Assembly: GCF_030157465.1 (NCBI RefSeq)
Contig: NZ_JAOAUU010000003.1
Span: 1-63,147, forward strand
Origin: Zoogloea sp.
GTDB taxonomy: Bacteria; Pseudomonadota; Gammaproteobacteria; Burkholderiales; Rhodocyclaceae
Direction of reading: 5' to 3'
DNA length: 63,147 nucleotides
Each line of letters opens with the position of its first letter. Positions within the stretch are counted from its first letter, which is position 1. Under the pieces are notes generated by a model. That model saw nothing but the letters and a program-made list of their open reading frames with translations, ran no database searches and was not told the DNA's origin. The position numbers were made by a program, and so were the translations under genes. Below are positions 20,293-29,158 of the stretch, one piece after another.

Positions 20293-21447
20293 TCATTGGT
20301 CACCCATGAGGGGAACGAGAACGCCATTGCGATAGATCGCCGGCTGCAACGATGTAATGACACTCTGGTCGGCACCATAGCGGACCGGGCCCGTAACGCC
20401 TTTGATATCTGTGCGCAGGATGGCGGCAAGCCAATCCTGCGATGATGCCGGCAGTTTCAGTCGTGTCGCCGCGTCGACGATCGTCAGTCCCGCATCGTAG
20501 GCAAACGCGGCATGGTAAGAGGGTTTGCGGCCATACTTCTGTTCAAAGCGTGATGCCCAAGCCTTTTGCTCCGAATCCGGATCGACCATGAATGGCGGGG
20601 CTGCGACCATAATGCCTTCCGACTCCTCCGGTGACAGCGCACCCGCGGCATCCAGCATGTCCAGCGCAGCCATCGTCTTGCCCTGTTTGATGATCCCCAA
20701 AGGACGCATGGCTTTGATGAGGCCCACCATGTGGGGAATGAATCCATTGATCATTACCAAATCGGGCTTCTTCGAGGCGATACGCACAGCGATGTTCTTG
20801 AAATCGCCGGCGCCTATATCCGGGTTGTAGCGCTCAATTACGACGCTGGCGCCTAGTTCATTACGCAGACGGTCCGCGAGGTATTGGCCGTAGGCGGCCT
20901 CGCTGCTGGGGAGGCTGACGTACGAAAGGACAACGTTCTTGGCACTCTTCTTCTTCGCGTATTCGAAGAACACATCCGTTTCCAGCTTGAAACTCACCCA
21001 GGTACGGAAGTTATTTGTGGTTCCGGCGGGGTTGGGCGTCAAGTCGAGAACCCATGCCAAGTGGGGAATGCCGGCAGCGGCCACCTCCTTTTCCACTGCC
21101 ATGACTTGCGGTTTTAACGCCGAGGTATAGATGGTTGGGGGGTTCTGCAAGTGGCGTTGAAGGACAGTGGCGGCATCTTTTGGGGTGAAGCGGTTGTCGC
21201 CCCACTCGAACTCGATGGACGTTCCGGCGGCAAGTGTGTTTCCTTTATCAGCGACCGCCATTAAAAGGCCGTCACGAAATTCTTCACCGTAGAACGCCAG
21301 TTCCCCGCTCAAGGGGTAGTTCGCCGCAACTGTGACCTTATAGCCGCCATCTCCGACTTGTGGCTTAGTTGGGAGAATGGCCACGGAGACAAGCACTGCG
21401 AAAAGCGCAATGCCTATTAAGGCAATGAACGATTTCTTGTTAAGCAT
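20293..21447 (-). CDS. Liv-type ABC substrate-binding protein, probably membrane-anchored
   Basis: This is the binding protein of the island's ABC importer, 384 residues, type I periplasmic fold (VTVAANYPLSGELAFYGEEF, residues about 38-57; VVLSYVSLPSSEAAYGQY mid-protein). The N-terminal hydrophobic stretch SFIALIGIALFAVLVSVAIL lacks an obvious signal-peptidase site or lipobox, so it may stay anchored in the inner membrane. It starts 28 bases after the fused ATPase and ends 31 bases before the methyltransferase-kinase, all on one strand. Its ligand is unknown; Liv-type proteins bind amino acids, amides, urea or aromatic acids. It could feed the importer, signal occupancy to the kinase, or both. 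Confidence 0.88.
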   Translation of the reverse strand: MLNKKSFIALIGIALFAVLVSVAILPTKPQVGDGGYKVTVAANYPLSGELAFYGEEFRDGLLMAVADKGNTLAAGTSIEFEWGDNRFTPKDAATVLQRHLQNPPTIYTSALKPQVMAVEKEVAAAGIPHLAWVLDLTPNPAGTTNNFRTWVSFKLETDVFFEYAKKKSAKNVVLSYVSLPSSEAAYGQYLADRLRNELGASVVIERYNPDIGAGDFKNIAVRIASKKPDLVMINGFIPHMVGLIKAMRPLGIIKQGKTMAALDMLDAAGALSPEESEGIMVAAPPFMVDPDSEQKAWASRFEQKYGRKPSYHAAFAYDAGLTIVDAATRLKLPASSQDWLAAILRTDIKGVTGPVRYGADQSVITSLQPAIYRNGVLVPLMGDQ

Positions 21448-21475
21448 TTCTGTGTATTTCCTGGATGGTTGCTGA

Positions 21476-23026
21476 TTAGGTTGTCGAGGGCAGCGCTATC
21501 AGCACCGCGTTCGTGGTTTGAGATAGGATTTGTTGCGCAGCAGCACGAATTGCAGCGATATCGAGGTTGGCGAAAGGCTCGTCGAACATACGTAGCTGAG
21601 GGGTAGCCCAGTTCGGTTCCGCTAGGAGGGCAAGGCGTTGTTTCTGACCACCGCTGAGTTCGGACGAGCGGCGCCGGGCAAGAATGCCCAACTCGGCTAT
21701 CGCATCCTGCTGTCCGGCGAGCCTGAGCGCCTCTTGGGCCGTTAGGTCCGGGAAGACGTTGTGATCCGATGGGATCAAATGCAAGCCCTCTCTGACGCGA
21801 CCCCAGACCGGGAGGCGGTTTATCGGCTTGGCACCAAGGAGAATGTCGCCTTGGAATACCGGTATCAGGCCGCTTATGCCTGCCAACAGAGAGCTCTTGC
21901 CCCACCCATTCGGCGCCTGGAGTACGGCAATCTCACCTTTGAAAACCCGGAGGTTGAATCCGGTTTCCTGTTGTTCGTCATCAAGACCGATCACGACGCG
22001 GGAGCCGCGCTTGAGTATGAGATGCCTGATATCCAGGACGGCTTCTTCGTTTTGCACCGCTCGGTCTGAACGTCGAATGCGCGTTAGTCTGGCACCATTT
22101 GGTAGTGGCTCGTCGATGACGGTACTTGCATCGTCGATAAAGAACTCCATCCATGGATAGATATGATGAATTTCGGTTCGTTGTGCCGCATGGCCGTTTG
22201 GTACCAGCTTGCCGTTCTCGAGCAGCCAGTCGGTAGTGACCAAGCCGTGCAGGTGGATATGGTTAAAAGCATGCTCAATGATGACAAGGGTAACGGCTTG
22301 TTCACGGACAAGGCGCTCTAGCAACTCCAGGATCTGTGTGACGCCGGAATGATCCAGTCCGGCAAGCGGTTCATCTAGAAAGAGAACGCGGGCGCCAGCG
22401 GCGACAGCACGCGCGATGGCTACACGTTTTGCCTGACCGAGGGAAATCTTGTCCGCAGACGAGCTTTCACGTCCAGCAAGCCCGAGACGGACGAGCATGG
22501 CATCAGCCCTTTGATGCATCTCTTGTTCAGTGCGTTGGACGTGGCCCTGCGCGAAAAGCGCAAACAAGGGTCTTTCCCCGGCATGGTCAGGTTCAGCGAC
22601 TACGATGTTGTCGCGCAGGGTCTGGCCGTTGAAAAGGCGAATATCCTGCCAGGTACGGCACACGCCTTCCTTGGCGACGAATTCCGGCGTGAAGTGGTCG
22701 AAAGGGTTCAGCTCTTGCCACCAGTGGCGGGGGAAGCGGTAGGTACGGGGCGTGTCGTCGGCCTGGTAGCGGATGGTTCCAGCATCGGGCTCGAGGTTGC
22801 CGGTGAGGATGTTGAGCAGGGTGGTCTTGCCGGAACCGTTTTCGCCGCGCAGCAGCACGACCTCACCCCGCCGCAGTTCCAGATCCACGCCGTCCAGCAC
22901 GACTTGGCCACCAAAGCGCTTCTTTAACCCTTCTGCGCGCAGCATAACCGGTGCCTGCCGGTTGTCCGTCTGATGTGTGGTGGCGGCGGTTGGTGAATGG
23001 GAGGATTGTCGTGTGGCTTGCATCAT
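21476..23026 (-). CDS. Fused LivG-LivF-type double ATPase of the island importer
   Basis: Liv importers normally use two separate ATPases, LivG and LivF. Here both are in one 516-residue chain. The first half has Walker A GENGSGKT (about 61-68), a variant signature ISLGQAKR, Walker B VLFLDEPLAGLD and switch IIEHAF. The second half has Walker A APNGWGKSS, a canonical LSGGQKQR signature, Walker B LRMFDEPFANLD, but its end (AVLIALPSTT) lacks the switch histidine. The two ATP sites are thus likely asymmetric, one consensus and one degenerate. The start overlaps livM by four bases. The linker (about 270-330) carries an extra strand-rich insertion. Confidence 0.9.
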   Translation of the reverse strand: MMQATRQSSHSPTAATTHQTDNRQAPVMLRAEGLKKRFGGQVVLDGVDLELRRGEVVLLRGENGSGKTTLLNILTGNLEPDAGTIRYQADDTPRTYRFPRHWWQELNPFDHFTPEFVAKEGVCRTWQDIRLFNGQTLRDNIVVAEPDHAGERPLFALFAQGHVQRTEQEMHQRADAMLVRLGLAGRESSSADKISLGQAKRVAIARAVAAGARVLFLDEPLAGLDHSGVTQILELLERLVREQAVTLVIIEHAFNHIHLHGLVTTDWLLENGKLVPNGHAAQRTEIHHIYPWMEFFIDDASTVIDEPLPNGARLTRIRRSDRAVQNEEAVLDIRHLILKRGSRVVIGLDDEQQETGFNLRVFKGEIAVLQAPNGWGKSSLLAGISGLIPVFQGDILLGAKPINRLPVWGRVREGLHLIPSDHNVFPDLTAQEALRLAGQQDAIAELGILARRRSSELSGGQKQRLALLAEPNWATPQLRMFDEPFANLDIAAIRAAAQQILSQTTNAVLIALPSTT

Positions 23027-23922
23027 TTCAACCGGTATTCGCCGCTGATGCCCTGCGGACGGAAGTGCATCATGAGCACCAGCAATAGACCGTAGCAGGC
23101 CAAGCGCAGGTTGGCGGCCTGGGCATCGGGCAAATGCAGAAAGCGCAGCAGTTCGGGCAAGGTGATGAGGATGATGGCGCCCACGATTGGTCCACGAAAG
23201 TTGCCCACCCCGCCGACCAGCACCATGCTCAGGATCAGGATGCTCTCATTCAGGGTGGCAGAACTGGGGTCCAGATAGCCGATGTAGCTCGCGTACAGAG
23301 CACCGGCCACGGCAACCAGACCGCAGGAGATGGCCAAGGCCTGGACCTTGAGCAGACGAGTGTTTTTGCCCAAGCCGCGGGCGGCGAGTTCGTCCTCGCG
23401 CATGGCGATCAGGACCCGCCCCCAGGGAGATGCTTTCAAGCGCCAGAAAATACCGGCGCAGATCACGGTCAGCAGAGTGGCGAGAATAAGGAAGCTGATT
23501 GGATCGGCAACGTTGTAACCGAGTACGTCCGGCTTGGGAATGCCAGCGATGCCGAACGGTCCGTTGGTCAGATTGCTCCAACTGCCCAAGGGGGCCTGGG
23601 GGTCGAACCAGTTGTAGAACAGGCTGAAGAGGAGAGCCTGCACTGCCAGGCTGCCTAACACGAAGAAATCCCCTTTGAGCCGCCAGGCTGGCAGTGAAAC
23701 AGCCAGACTGACTATGGTGGCGATCAAGATGGCCGCCAGGAGCGCAGGAAAGAAGCTCCAGCCCAAAGTTATGGCCAACAGGGCGTAGACATAGCCGCCG
23801 AGGGCGAAATAGCCCGCATGTGCGAGTGTGAGCATGCCGCAATACCCCACCACGAGATTGAGGCTCAGGGCCACGATCACGTAGATGTCCAGGTAGATGA
23901 GCAGGTGGATGAGGTAGTTCAT
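23023..23922 (-). CDS. Liv-type ABC permease (LivM-like)
   Basis: This is an inner-membrane permease of the branched-chain amino-acid/urea ABC family, 299 residues with about eight to ten hydrophobic spans. The typical N-terminal pattern LNLVVGYCGMLTLAHAGYFALG is present (shown here only in part: GYCGMLTLAHAGYFALGGY), as is the coupling region RVLIAMREDELAARGLG that docks on the ATPase. It overlaps livH and the fused ATPase gene by four bases on each side (ATGA), so the importer subunits are translated together. The substrate is not predictable from sequence. Confidence 0.9.
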   Translation of the reverse strand: MNYLIHLLIYLDIYVIVALSLNLVVGYCGMLTLAHAGYFALGGYVYALLAITLGWSFFPALLAAILIATIVSLAVSLPAWRLKGDFFVLGSLAVQALLFSLFYNWFDPQAPLGSWSNLTNGPFGIAGIPKPDVLGYNVADPISFLILATLLTVICAGIFWRLKASPWGRVLIAMREDELAARGLGKNTRLLKVQALAISCGLVAVAGALYASYIGYLDPSSATLNESILILSMVLVGGVGNFRGPIVGAIILITLPELLRFLHLPDAQAANLRLACYGLLLVLMMHFRPQGISGEYRLK

Positions 23923-24791
23923 TTAACGGTGGTTTCGATGCGGGTTTCGCGTCCGAAAAGTCCTTGCGGTCGTAGCAGCAAGAACAATGCCAACACAAGG
24001 AAGGTAACAGCTTCCTGCCAGCGTGCCGAGAATTGCCATACCACCTGTGCTCGGATGAGGCCCAGGAGCAAGCCGCCGATGATTGGTCCGATCAGGGATG
24101 TCCGGCCGCCGATGATGACTGCCACGATGGCCAGCAGTGTGGCGTTCAGGCCGGTGTGCGGGTCAAAACCAATGTCTCGGGCAGTGAGCAGTGATGCCGC
24201 CGTGGCCAGGACACCGGCCAGTGCAAAGGCAAGCAGCCGGTGGGCATCCACGTTGTAGCCGTAGAGCGCGAATTGGGTGGGGTTGTCCGCCAGGGCGCGC
24301 AGGCGCAGACCGATGTCGGTCAGGTACAGCATGGCAAGCACGGCCAACAGGAGCAGCAAACCCACGCCACCCATGAGGAGCTGGGATTGGGTCAGGATTG
24401 TGTCGCCCATGGCATAGGTCACGTCCAGCCCAGTTCGCAAAGTTCGCGTCTCGTTGCCCCAGATCATGGCCACCACCTGAACGACCAGGATATAGAGTCC
24501 TAGCGAGGCGATCAGATGCGCGCCTTCGGAGGCGCGCTTGCGGGTCAACGGGGCATGATTAGCCCATTCGAACAGGACAGCCAAGGTAACTACGCCGCAC
24601 AGGGAAACCAGCAACCCTCCCATCCATCCGCCCAGCTCAGACGCTCCCATTTGAAAGAGATAGGGCGCCAATGTGTAGAGACCCGCGAGGCCGACGAACA
24701 ACACGCGGGTTGGGAGGTAGACCATCTGGAAGGCCATGGCCAGTAAGGCGATGGCAATTCCAGAAATAAAACCGTTAATCAGGATTTGCAT
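23919..24791 (-). CDS. Liv-type ABC permease (LivH-like), first gene of the island operon
   Basis: This is the other inner-membrane permease of the importer, 290 residues, starting MQILINGFISGIAIALLAMA as LivH proteins do. The coupling loop LRLRALADNPTQFALYGYNV lies near residues 179-198. It is the most upstream gene of the eleven-gene minus-strand run; the 286-base gap before it separates it from a divergent toxin-antitoxin pair. The following permease overlaps it by ATGA. Confidence 0.9.
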   Translation of the reverse strand: MQILINGFISGIAIALLAMAFQMVYLPTRVLFVGLAGLYTLAPYLFQMGASELGGWMGGLLVSLCGVVTLAVLFEWANHAPLTRKRASEGAHLIASLGLYILVVQVVAMIWGNETRTLRTGLDVTYAMGDTILTQSQLLMGGVGLLLLLAVLAMLYLTDIGLRLRALADNPTQFALYGYNVDAHRLLAFALAGVLATAASLLTARDIGFDPHTGLNATLLAIVAVIIGGRTSLIGPIIGGLLLGLIRAQVVWQFSARWQEAVTFLVLALFLLLRPQGLFGRETRIETTVK

Positions 24792-24853
24792 GTGGCCAGA
24801 GCGTCTGAGAAACCTTGTTTTCGATGGACTCTAACAAATATGATGCCCGTTAA

Positions 24854-24868
24854 GATAACGCGCTTATC
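24854..24868. promoter_or_regulatory. Palindrome GATAA-N5-TTATC upstream of livH, possible operator
   Basis: GATAACGCGCTTATC is a perfect 5-base inverted repeat around CGCGC, 63 bases before the livH start. A regulator could bind here to control the island operon. I found no strong sigma-70 promoter in the same gap, so the call is tentative. Confidence 0.3.
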
Positions 24869-24962
24869 CGGAAAACCACCAAGCCTCTGCAGTACTCATC
24901 ACATCTAGATTGTTCTACTCAATCTTGGCAGCGACACACAAGAACATTAAATAGGTATCTAT

Positions 24963-25050
24963 AGTATCGCATTTGATACTAACGAAATCTACGCAGACCT
25001 ACACGCCGGCCACTCAAGTATCGATTGATACAACGTACGCAAATACGTAC
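24963..25050 (+). promoter_or_regulatory. Clustered inverted repeats before the toxin-antitoxin pair, likely autoregulatory operators
   Basis: AGTATC-N6-GATACT (24963-24980) and GTATC-GATT-GATAC (25018-25031) share the half-site GTATC. A third palindrome, GTACG-N6-CGTAC, lies at 25035-25050. YefM/Phd-type antitoxins repress their own promoters by binding such repeats, so these are likely operator sites. Confidence 0.6.
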
Positions 25051-25077
25051 CATAGCAACTCTCACCGGAGAGCAACC

Positions 25078-25320
25078 ATGACCACCCTCACCGCAAGCGA
25101 AGCACGGGCCAACTTGTATCGCCTCATCGACCAGGCTGCGGAGTCCCATCAGCCTATCCACATCGCGGGCAAGCGCACGAGCGCGGTCCTGGTGTCAGCC
25201 GAGGATTGGCAGTCCATTCAGGAAACGCTGTATCTCTTGTCGGTTCCCGGCATGCGCGAGTCCATCAAGGAAGGCATGGCTGAACCCCTTGGCGAGAGCG
25301 TCAAGGAACTCGACTGGTGA
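25078..25320 (+). CDS. YefM/Phd-type antitoxin
   Basis: An 80-residue antitoxin. The start TTLTASEARANLYRLIDQA is diagnostic for the YefM family, and SAVLVSAEDWQSIQETLYLL follows. The N-terminal half should dimerise and bind the palindromes just upstream, while the C-terminal tail wraps the toxin. The ATG at 25078 has a GGAG site (CACCGGAGAGCAACC) and gives the family N-terminus; a longer in-frame start lies in the operator region and is rejected. The stop overlaps the GTG start of the toxin gene. It lies between the island and rsmI, a common spot for stabilisation modules on acquired DNA. Confidence 0.92.
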   Translation: MTTLTASEARANLYRLIDQAAESHQPIHIAGKRTSAVLVSAEDWQSIQETLYLLSVPGMRESIKEGMAEPLGESVKELDW

Positions 25321-25580
25321 GCTGGCAGCTTGTCTTCTCCAAGCACGCGGGGAAAGATGCGAAGAGGTTGGCGGCAGCGGGATTGAAGTCAAAGGCCCAG
25401 GAGTTGCTGGCCGTTCTGTCGAACGATCCATTTCAGAACCCGCCGCCCTACGAGAAACTCGTTGGTGATCTCGCAGGCGCATACTCACGGCGAATCAATA
25501 TCCAGCACCGTTTGGTCTACGAAGTCTTTGTCGAAGAACGCGTTGTTCGCGTACTCAGGATGTGGTCGCACTACGAGTAA
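25317..25580 (+). CDS. YoeB/Txe-type mRNA interferase toxin
   Basis: An 87-residue toxin of the RelE superfamily, expected to cleave mRNA at the ribosome when freed from YefM. It begins with GTG (SWQLVFSKHAGKDAKRLAA) and overlaps the antitoxin stop by four bases. Conserved features include the PYEKLVGDLAGAYSRRIN core with basic residues, HRLVYEV, and the C-terminal VLRMWSHYE with the His-Tyr pair of the active site. The length is normal and the frame is intact, so the toxin is probably functional. Confidence 0.92.
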   Translation: MSWQLVFSKHAGKDAKRLAAAGLKSKAQELLAVLSNDPFQNPPPYEKLVGDLAGAYSRRINIQHRLVYEVFVEERVVRVLRMWSHYE

Positions 25581-25689
25581 AGGCGGCCTGCCGATTGAAC
25601 CTGCTTTCCTCGGTTTGAAGTCATCTGACAGCCAGTTCAGCGACTCCTGCGGGGACAGTGCCTTCGGAAGCCCCCCGTCCCAACCCCAC

Positions 25690-26571
25690 TCAGCCCTCGT
25701 CTCTAAGTTCCAGCGCCCTATCATACAGCGCGTTCTTCGACTCCCCCGTAATCGCCGCCGCCAGCTTGGCGGCCTGCTTCACCGGTAGCTCGGCCAGCAG
25801 CAGGCCCAGCACCCGCTCCGCCTCGGGCGACAGGCCTTCAGCCACCGGCGCGGCCGAGACCAGCAGCACGAACTCCCCCCGGGCCCGGTTGGGGTCGGCG
25901 GCGAGCCAGGCGGGGCCTTCGGTGATGGGCATGCGCACGATCTGCTCGAACATCTTGGTGAGCTCGCGGGCCACCACCAGCTCGCGGACCGGCTCGAAGA
26001 CGGCGGCGAGATCGTCGAGGGTTTCGGCGATACGGTGGGGTGCCTCGTAGAACACCAGGGTGCCGGGCACGCTGCGCAGGCTTTCCAGGCTGGCGCGGCG
26101 GGCGGCGCTCTTGGTGGGCAGAAAGCCGTGGAAGTGGAAATGCCCGTCGGCCAGCCCGGAGGCGGACAGGGCCGTGATCACCGCGCTGGCGCCGGGTACC
26201 GGGACCACCGGAAAGCCCGCGTCCTGGACGCGGGCCACCGCGCGGGCGCCGGGGTCGGACACGGCCGGGGTGCCGGCATCGGTGATCAGGGCCACCTGCT
26301 TGCCCTCCTCCAGCATGCGGATCACCAGCCCGGCGGCGGCCTGTTCATTGTGTTCGTGCAGGGCCACCAGGCGGGTCTTGATGCCGAAGGCATCGAGGAG
26401 GCGCTGGCTGTGGCGGGTGTCCTCGCAGGCCACCGCATCCACCGCCCGCAGCACGGCCAGGGCGCGCAGGCTCATGTCCTGCAGGTTTCCCAGGGGCGTG
26501 GCCACCACATACAATGACGATGTCTTAGAGAGCGGAGAAACCGAAGATGCGTCGGACGGTGCAGAAAGCAT
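25690..26571 (-). CDS. rsmI: 16S rRNA (cytidine-1402-2'-O)-methyltransferase
   Basis: It methylates the ribose of C1402 in 16S rRNA, in the decoding centre. The tetrapyrrole-methylase fold is clear: LYVVATPLGNLQDMSLRAL at the start, CEDTRHSQRLLDAFGI, GTPAVSDPGARAV, and FYEAPHRIAETLDDLA. I place the start at 26571 (MLSAPSDASS), giving 293 residues; a longer in-frame N-terminus upstream is compositionally biased and unlikely. The first 25 bases overlap the start of the divergent yraN gene. The rsmI/yraN divergent pair is standard in proteobacteria and marks the return to core chromosome after the island. Confidence 0.94.
   Translation of the reverse strand: MLSAPSDASSVSPLSKTSSLYVVATPLGNLQDMSLRALAVLRAVDAVACEDTRHSQRLLDAFGIKTRLVALHEHNEQAAAGLVIRMLEEGKQVALITDAGTPAVSDPGARAVARVQDAGFPVVPVPGASAVITALSASGLADGHFHFHGFLPTKSAARRASLESLRSVPGTLVFYEAPHRIAETLDDLAAVFEPVRELVVARELTKMFEQIVRMPITEGPAWLAADPNRARGEFVLLVSAAPVAEGLSPEAERVLGLLLAELPVKQAAKLAAAITGESKNALYDRALELRDEG
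26510..26515 (+). promoter_or_regulatory. Possible -10 element for yraN
   Basis: TACAAT lies 31 bases before the yraN start, inside the 5' part of the divergent rsmI gene. No good -35 box is evident, so this is a weak call. Confidence 0.3.
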
Positions 26572-26996
26572 GGCAGGCGTGGTGCGGAAAGGCGGGGGAG
26601 CCCGATTGTGGGGGCGGGGGCACGCCGACGCAAGCCGAACACCTGCGGCGTGGGGCGGCCGCCGAGGCCCTGGCCGCGGCATACCTGGAAAGCCACGGGC
26701 TGGCCATCCTGGTGCGCAACCTGCGCTGCCGCGGCGGCGAGGTGGATCTGATCGCCCGTGACCGCCACAGCGTCGTCTTCGTCGAGGTGCGCCTGCGCAG
26801 CAACCCGCGCTTCGGCGGCGCTGCGGCCAGCATCACGGCTACCAAGCAGCAGCGGGTGATCCTGGCGGCGCGCTACTGGCTTGCAGGTGCCGGGCGGGCC
26901 TACGCCAACGCGCCCTGCCGCTTCGACGCGGTGCTGCTCGAAGGCCTGGATCCGCCGCGCATCGAGTGGTTGCGGGGGGCTTTCGATGCGGGCTAG
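26547..26996 (+). CDS. yraN: YraN-family (UPF0102) nuclease-fold protein
   Basis: A 149-residue protein of the UPF0102 family, which has a restriction-endonuclease-like fold. The hallmark region is GAAAEALAAAYLESHGLAIL followed by RGGEVDLIARD and VVFVEVRLRSN, giving the E-x-D-x-E/V-x-x pattern of the family. The usual VEVK is VEVR here. The N-terminal 28 residues are extra compared with typical members, so translation could begin a little later. The role is not established; it is often linked to DNA processing. The HIRAN gene overlaps its 3' end by 11 bases. Confidence 0.88.
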   Translation: MRRTVQKAWQAWCGKAGEPDCGGGGTPTQAEHLRRGAAAEALAAAYLESHGLAILVRNLRCRGGEVDLIARDRHSVVFVEVRLRSNPRFGGAAASITATKQQRVILAARYWLAGAGRAYANAPCRFDAVLLEGLDPPRIEWLRGAFDAG

Positions 26997-27354
26997 GCTG
27001 GCCCTGGCGGCCCTCCTGTTGAGCCTGCCGGCGCTGGCCCAGCCAACAGTACGCATCCTCGTCCAGAGCTCTCCGCTGGCCGGCTTTCAGTATTACGGCG
27101 GCAAGATCCTGTGGGACGAGATGCGCGAGGGCGACCGCCTGGCCCTGATCCGCGAGCCGGACAATCCCCATGATCCCCTGGCGATACGGGTCGAATGGCG
27201 CGGCACCAAGCTCGGCTACCTGCCCCGCGCCGAAAACCGCGACGTGGCCGCCGAGATGGACAAGGGCACGCCGATTGCCGGGCGCATCGGCCGGATGGCC
27301 GACAACCCCAATCCCTGGAAGCGTCTGCGCGTGGATGTCTTTGTCGGTTTGTAA
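26986..27354 (+). CDS. Secreted HIRAN-domain protein
   Basis: A 122-residue protein with a short signal peptide (MRARLALAALLLSLPALAQ) and a HIRAN domain (SPLAGFQYYGG, DRLALIREPDNPHDPLAIRV, LGYLPRAENRDVA). HIRAN domains in helicases bind the 3' ends of DNA; a stand-alone secreted version is unexpected, and its ligand is unknown. It overlaps the end of yraN and precedes gmhA by 72 bases. The whole domain is present and nothing follows it. Confidence 0.85.
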   Translation: MRARLALAALLLSLPALAQPTVRILVQSSPLAGFQYYGGKILWDEMREGDRLALIREPDNPHDPLAIRVEWRGTKLGYLPRAENRDVAAEMDKGTPIAGRIGRMADNPNPWKRLRVDVFVGL

Positions 27355-28655
<1,301 letters not shown>

Positions 28656-28669
28656 CCCGGAGAGTCCCC

Positions 28670-29101
28670 ATGAACCGTCGTGAAGCCCTTTTCGCCACCG
28701 GCGCCCTGATCGCAGCCGGCGCGGCCGTCGCAGCCGAAGAGCACAGCCACCATCATCACGCTGGCACCCACCCCTGGCAGGCTGTTCTCGACACCGCCGG
28801 CATCTGCATCGAGAAGGGCGAAATCTGCCTGACCCACTGCATCATGCTGCTCGGCGAGGGCGACAAGACCATGGCCGCCTGTGCCACCAGCGTGCGCGAG
28901 ATGCTCGCCTCCTGCCGCGCGCTGATCACCCTGGCCGGCGCAGAATCGAAGTTCGCGCCCAAACTTGCCGCGCTGTGCGTGGATGTCTGCAAGAACTGTG
29001 AAGCCGAGTGCAAAAAACACGCGACCAAGCACACACCGTGCAAGGAATGCATGGACAGCTGCGCCGAATGCGCCAAGGCCTGCAAAGCCATGATCGGCTG
29101 A
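28670..29101 (+). CDS. Cysteine-rich four-helix copper storage protein (Csp-like)
   Basis: A 143-residue protein with an N-terminal signal (NRREALFATGALIAAGAAVA; the RR suggests possible Tat export). A histidine stretch HSHHHHAGTH follows, then a helical domain with 14 cysteines, many spaced to point into a bundle core (CIEKGEICLTHC, CVDVCKNCEAEC, CKECMDSCAECAKAC). Csp1-type proteins load many Cu(I) ions inside such bundles, so an exported copper store or scavenger is likely. Metal binding is inferred from cysteine content. It follows the BON gene closely and may be co-transcribed. Confidence 0.85.
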   Translation: MNRREALFATGALIAAGAAVAAEEHSHHHHAGTHPWQAVLDTAGICIEKGEICLTHCIMLLGEGDKTMAACATSVREMLASCRALITLAGAESKFAPKLAALCVDVCKNCEAECKKHATKHTPCKECMDSCAECAKACKAMIG

Positions 29102-29158
29102 TTGTCCCCGGCATCCGCGGCCCGGCCCGCGGATTCGCCGCCCCCCGACGGAGCCCTC

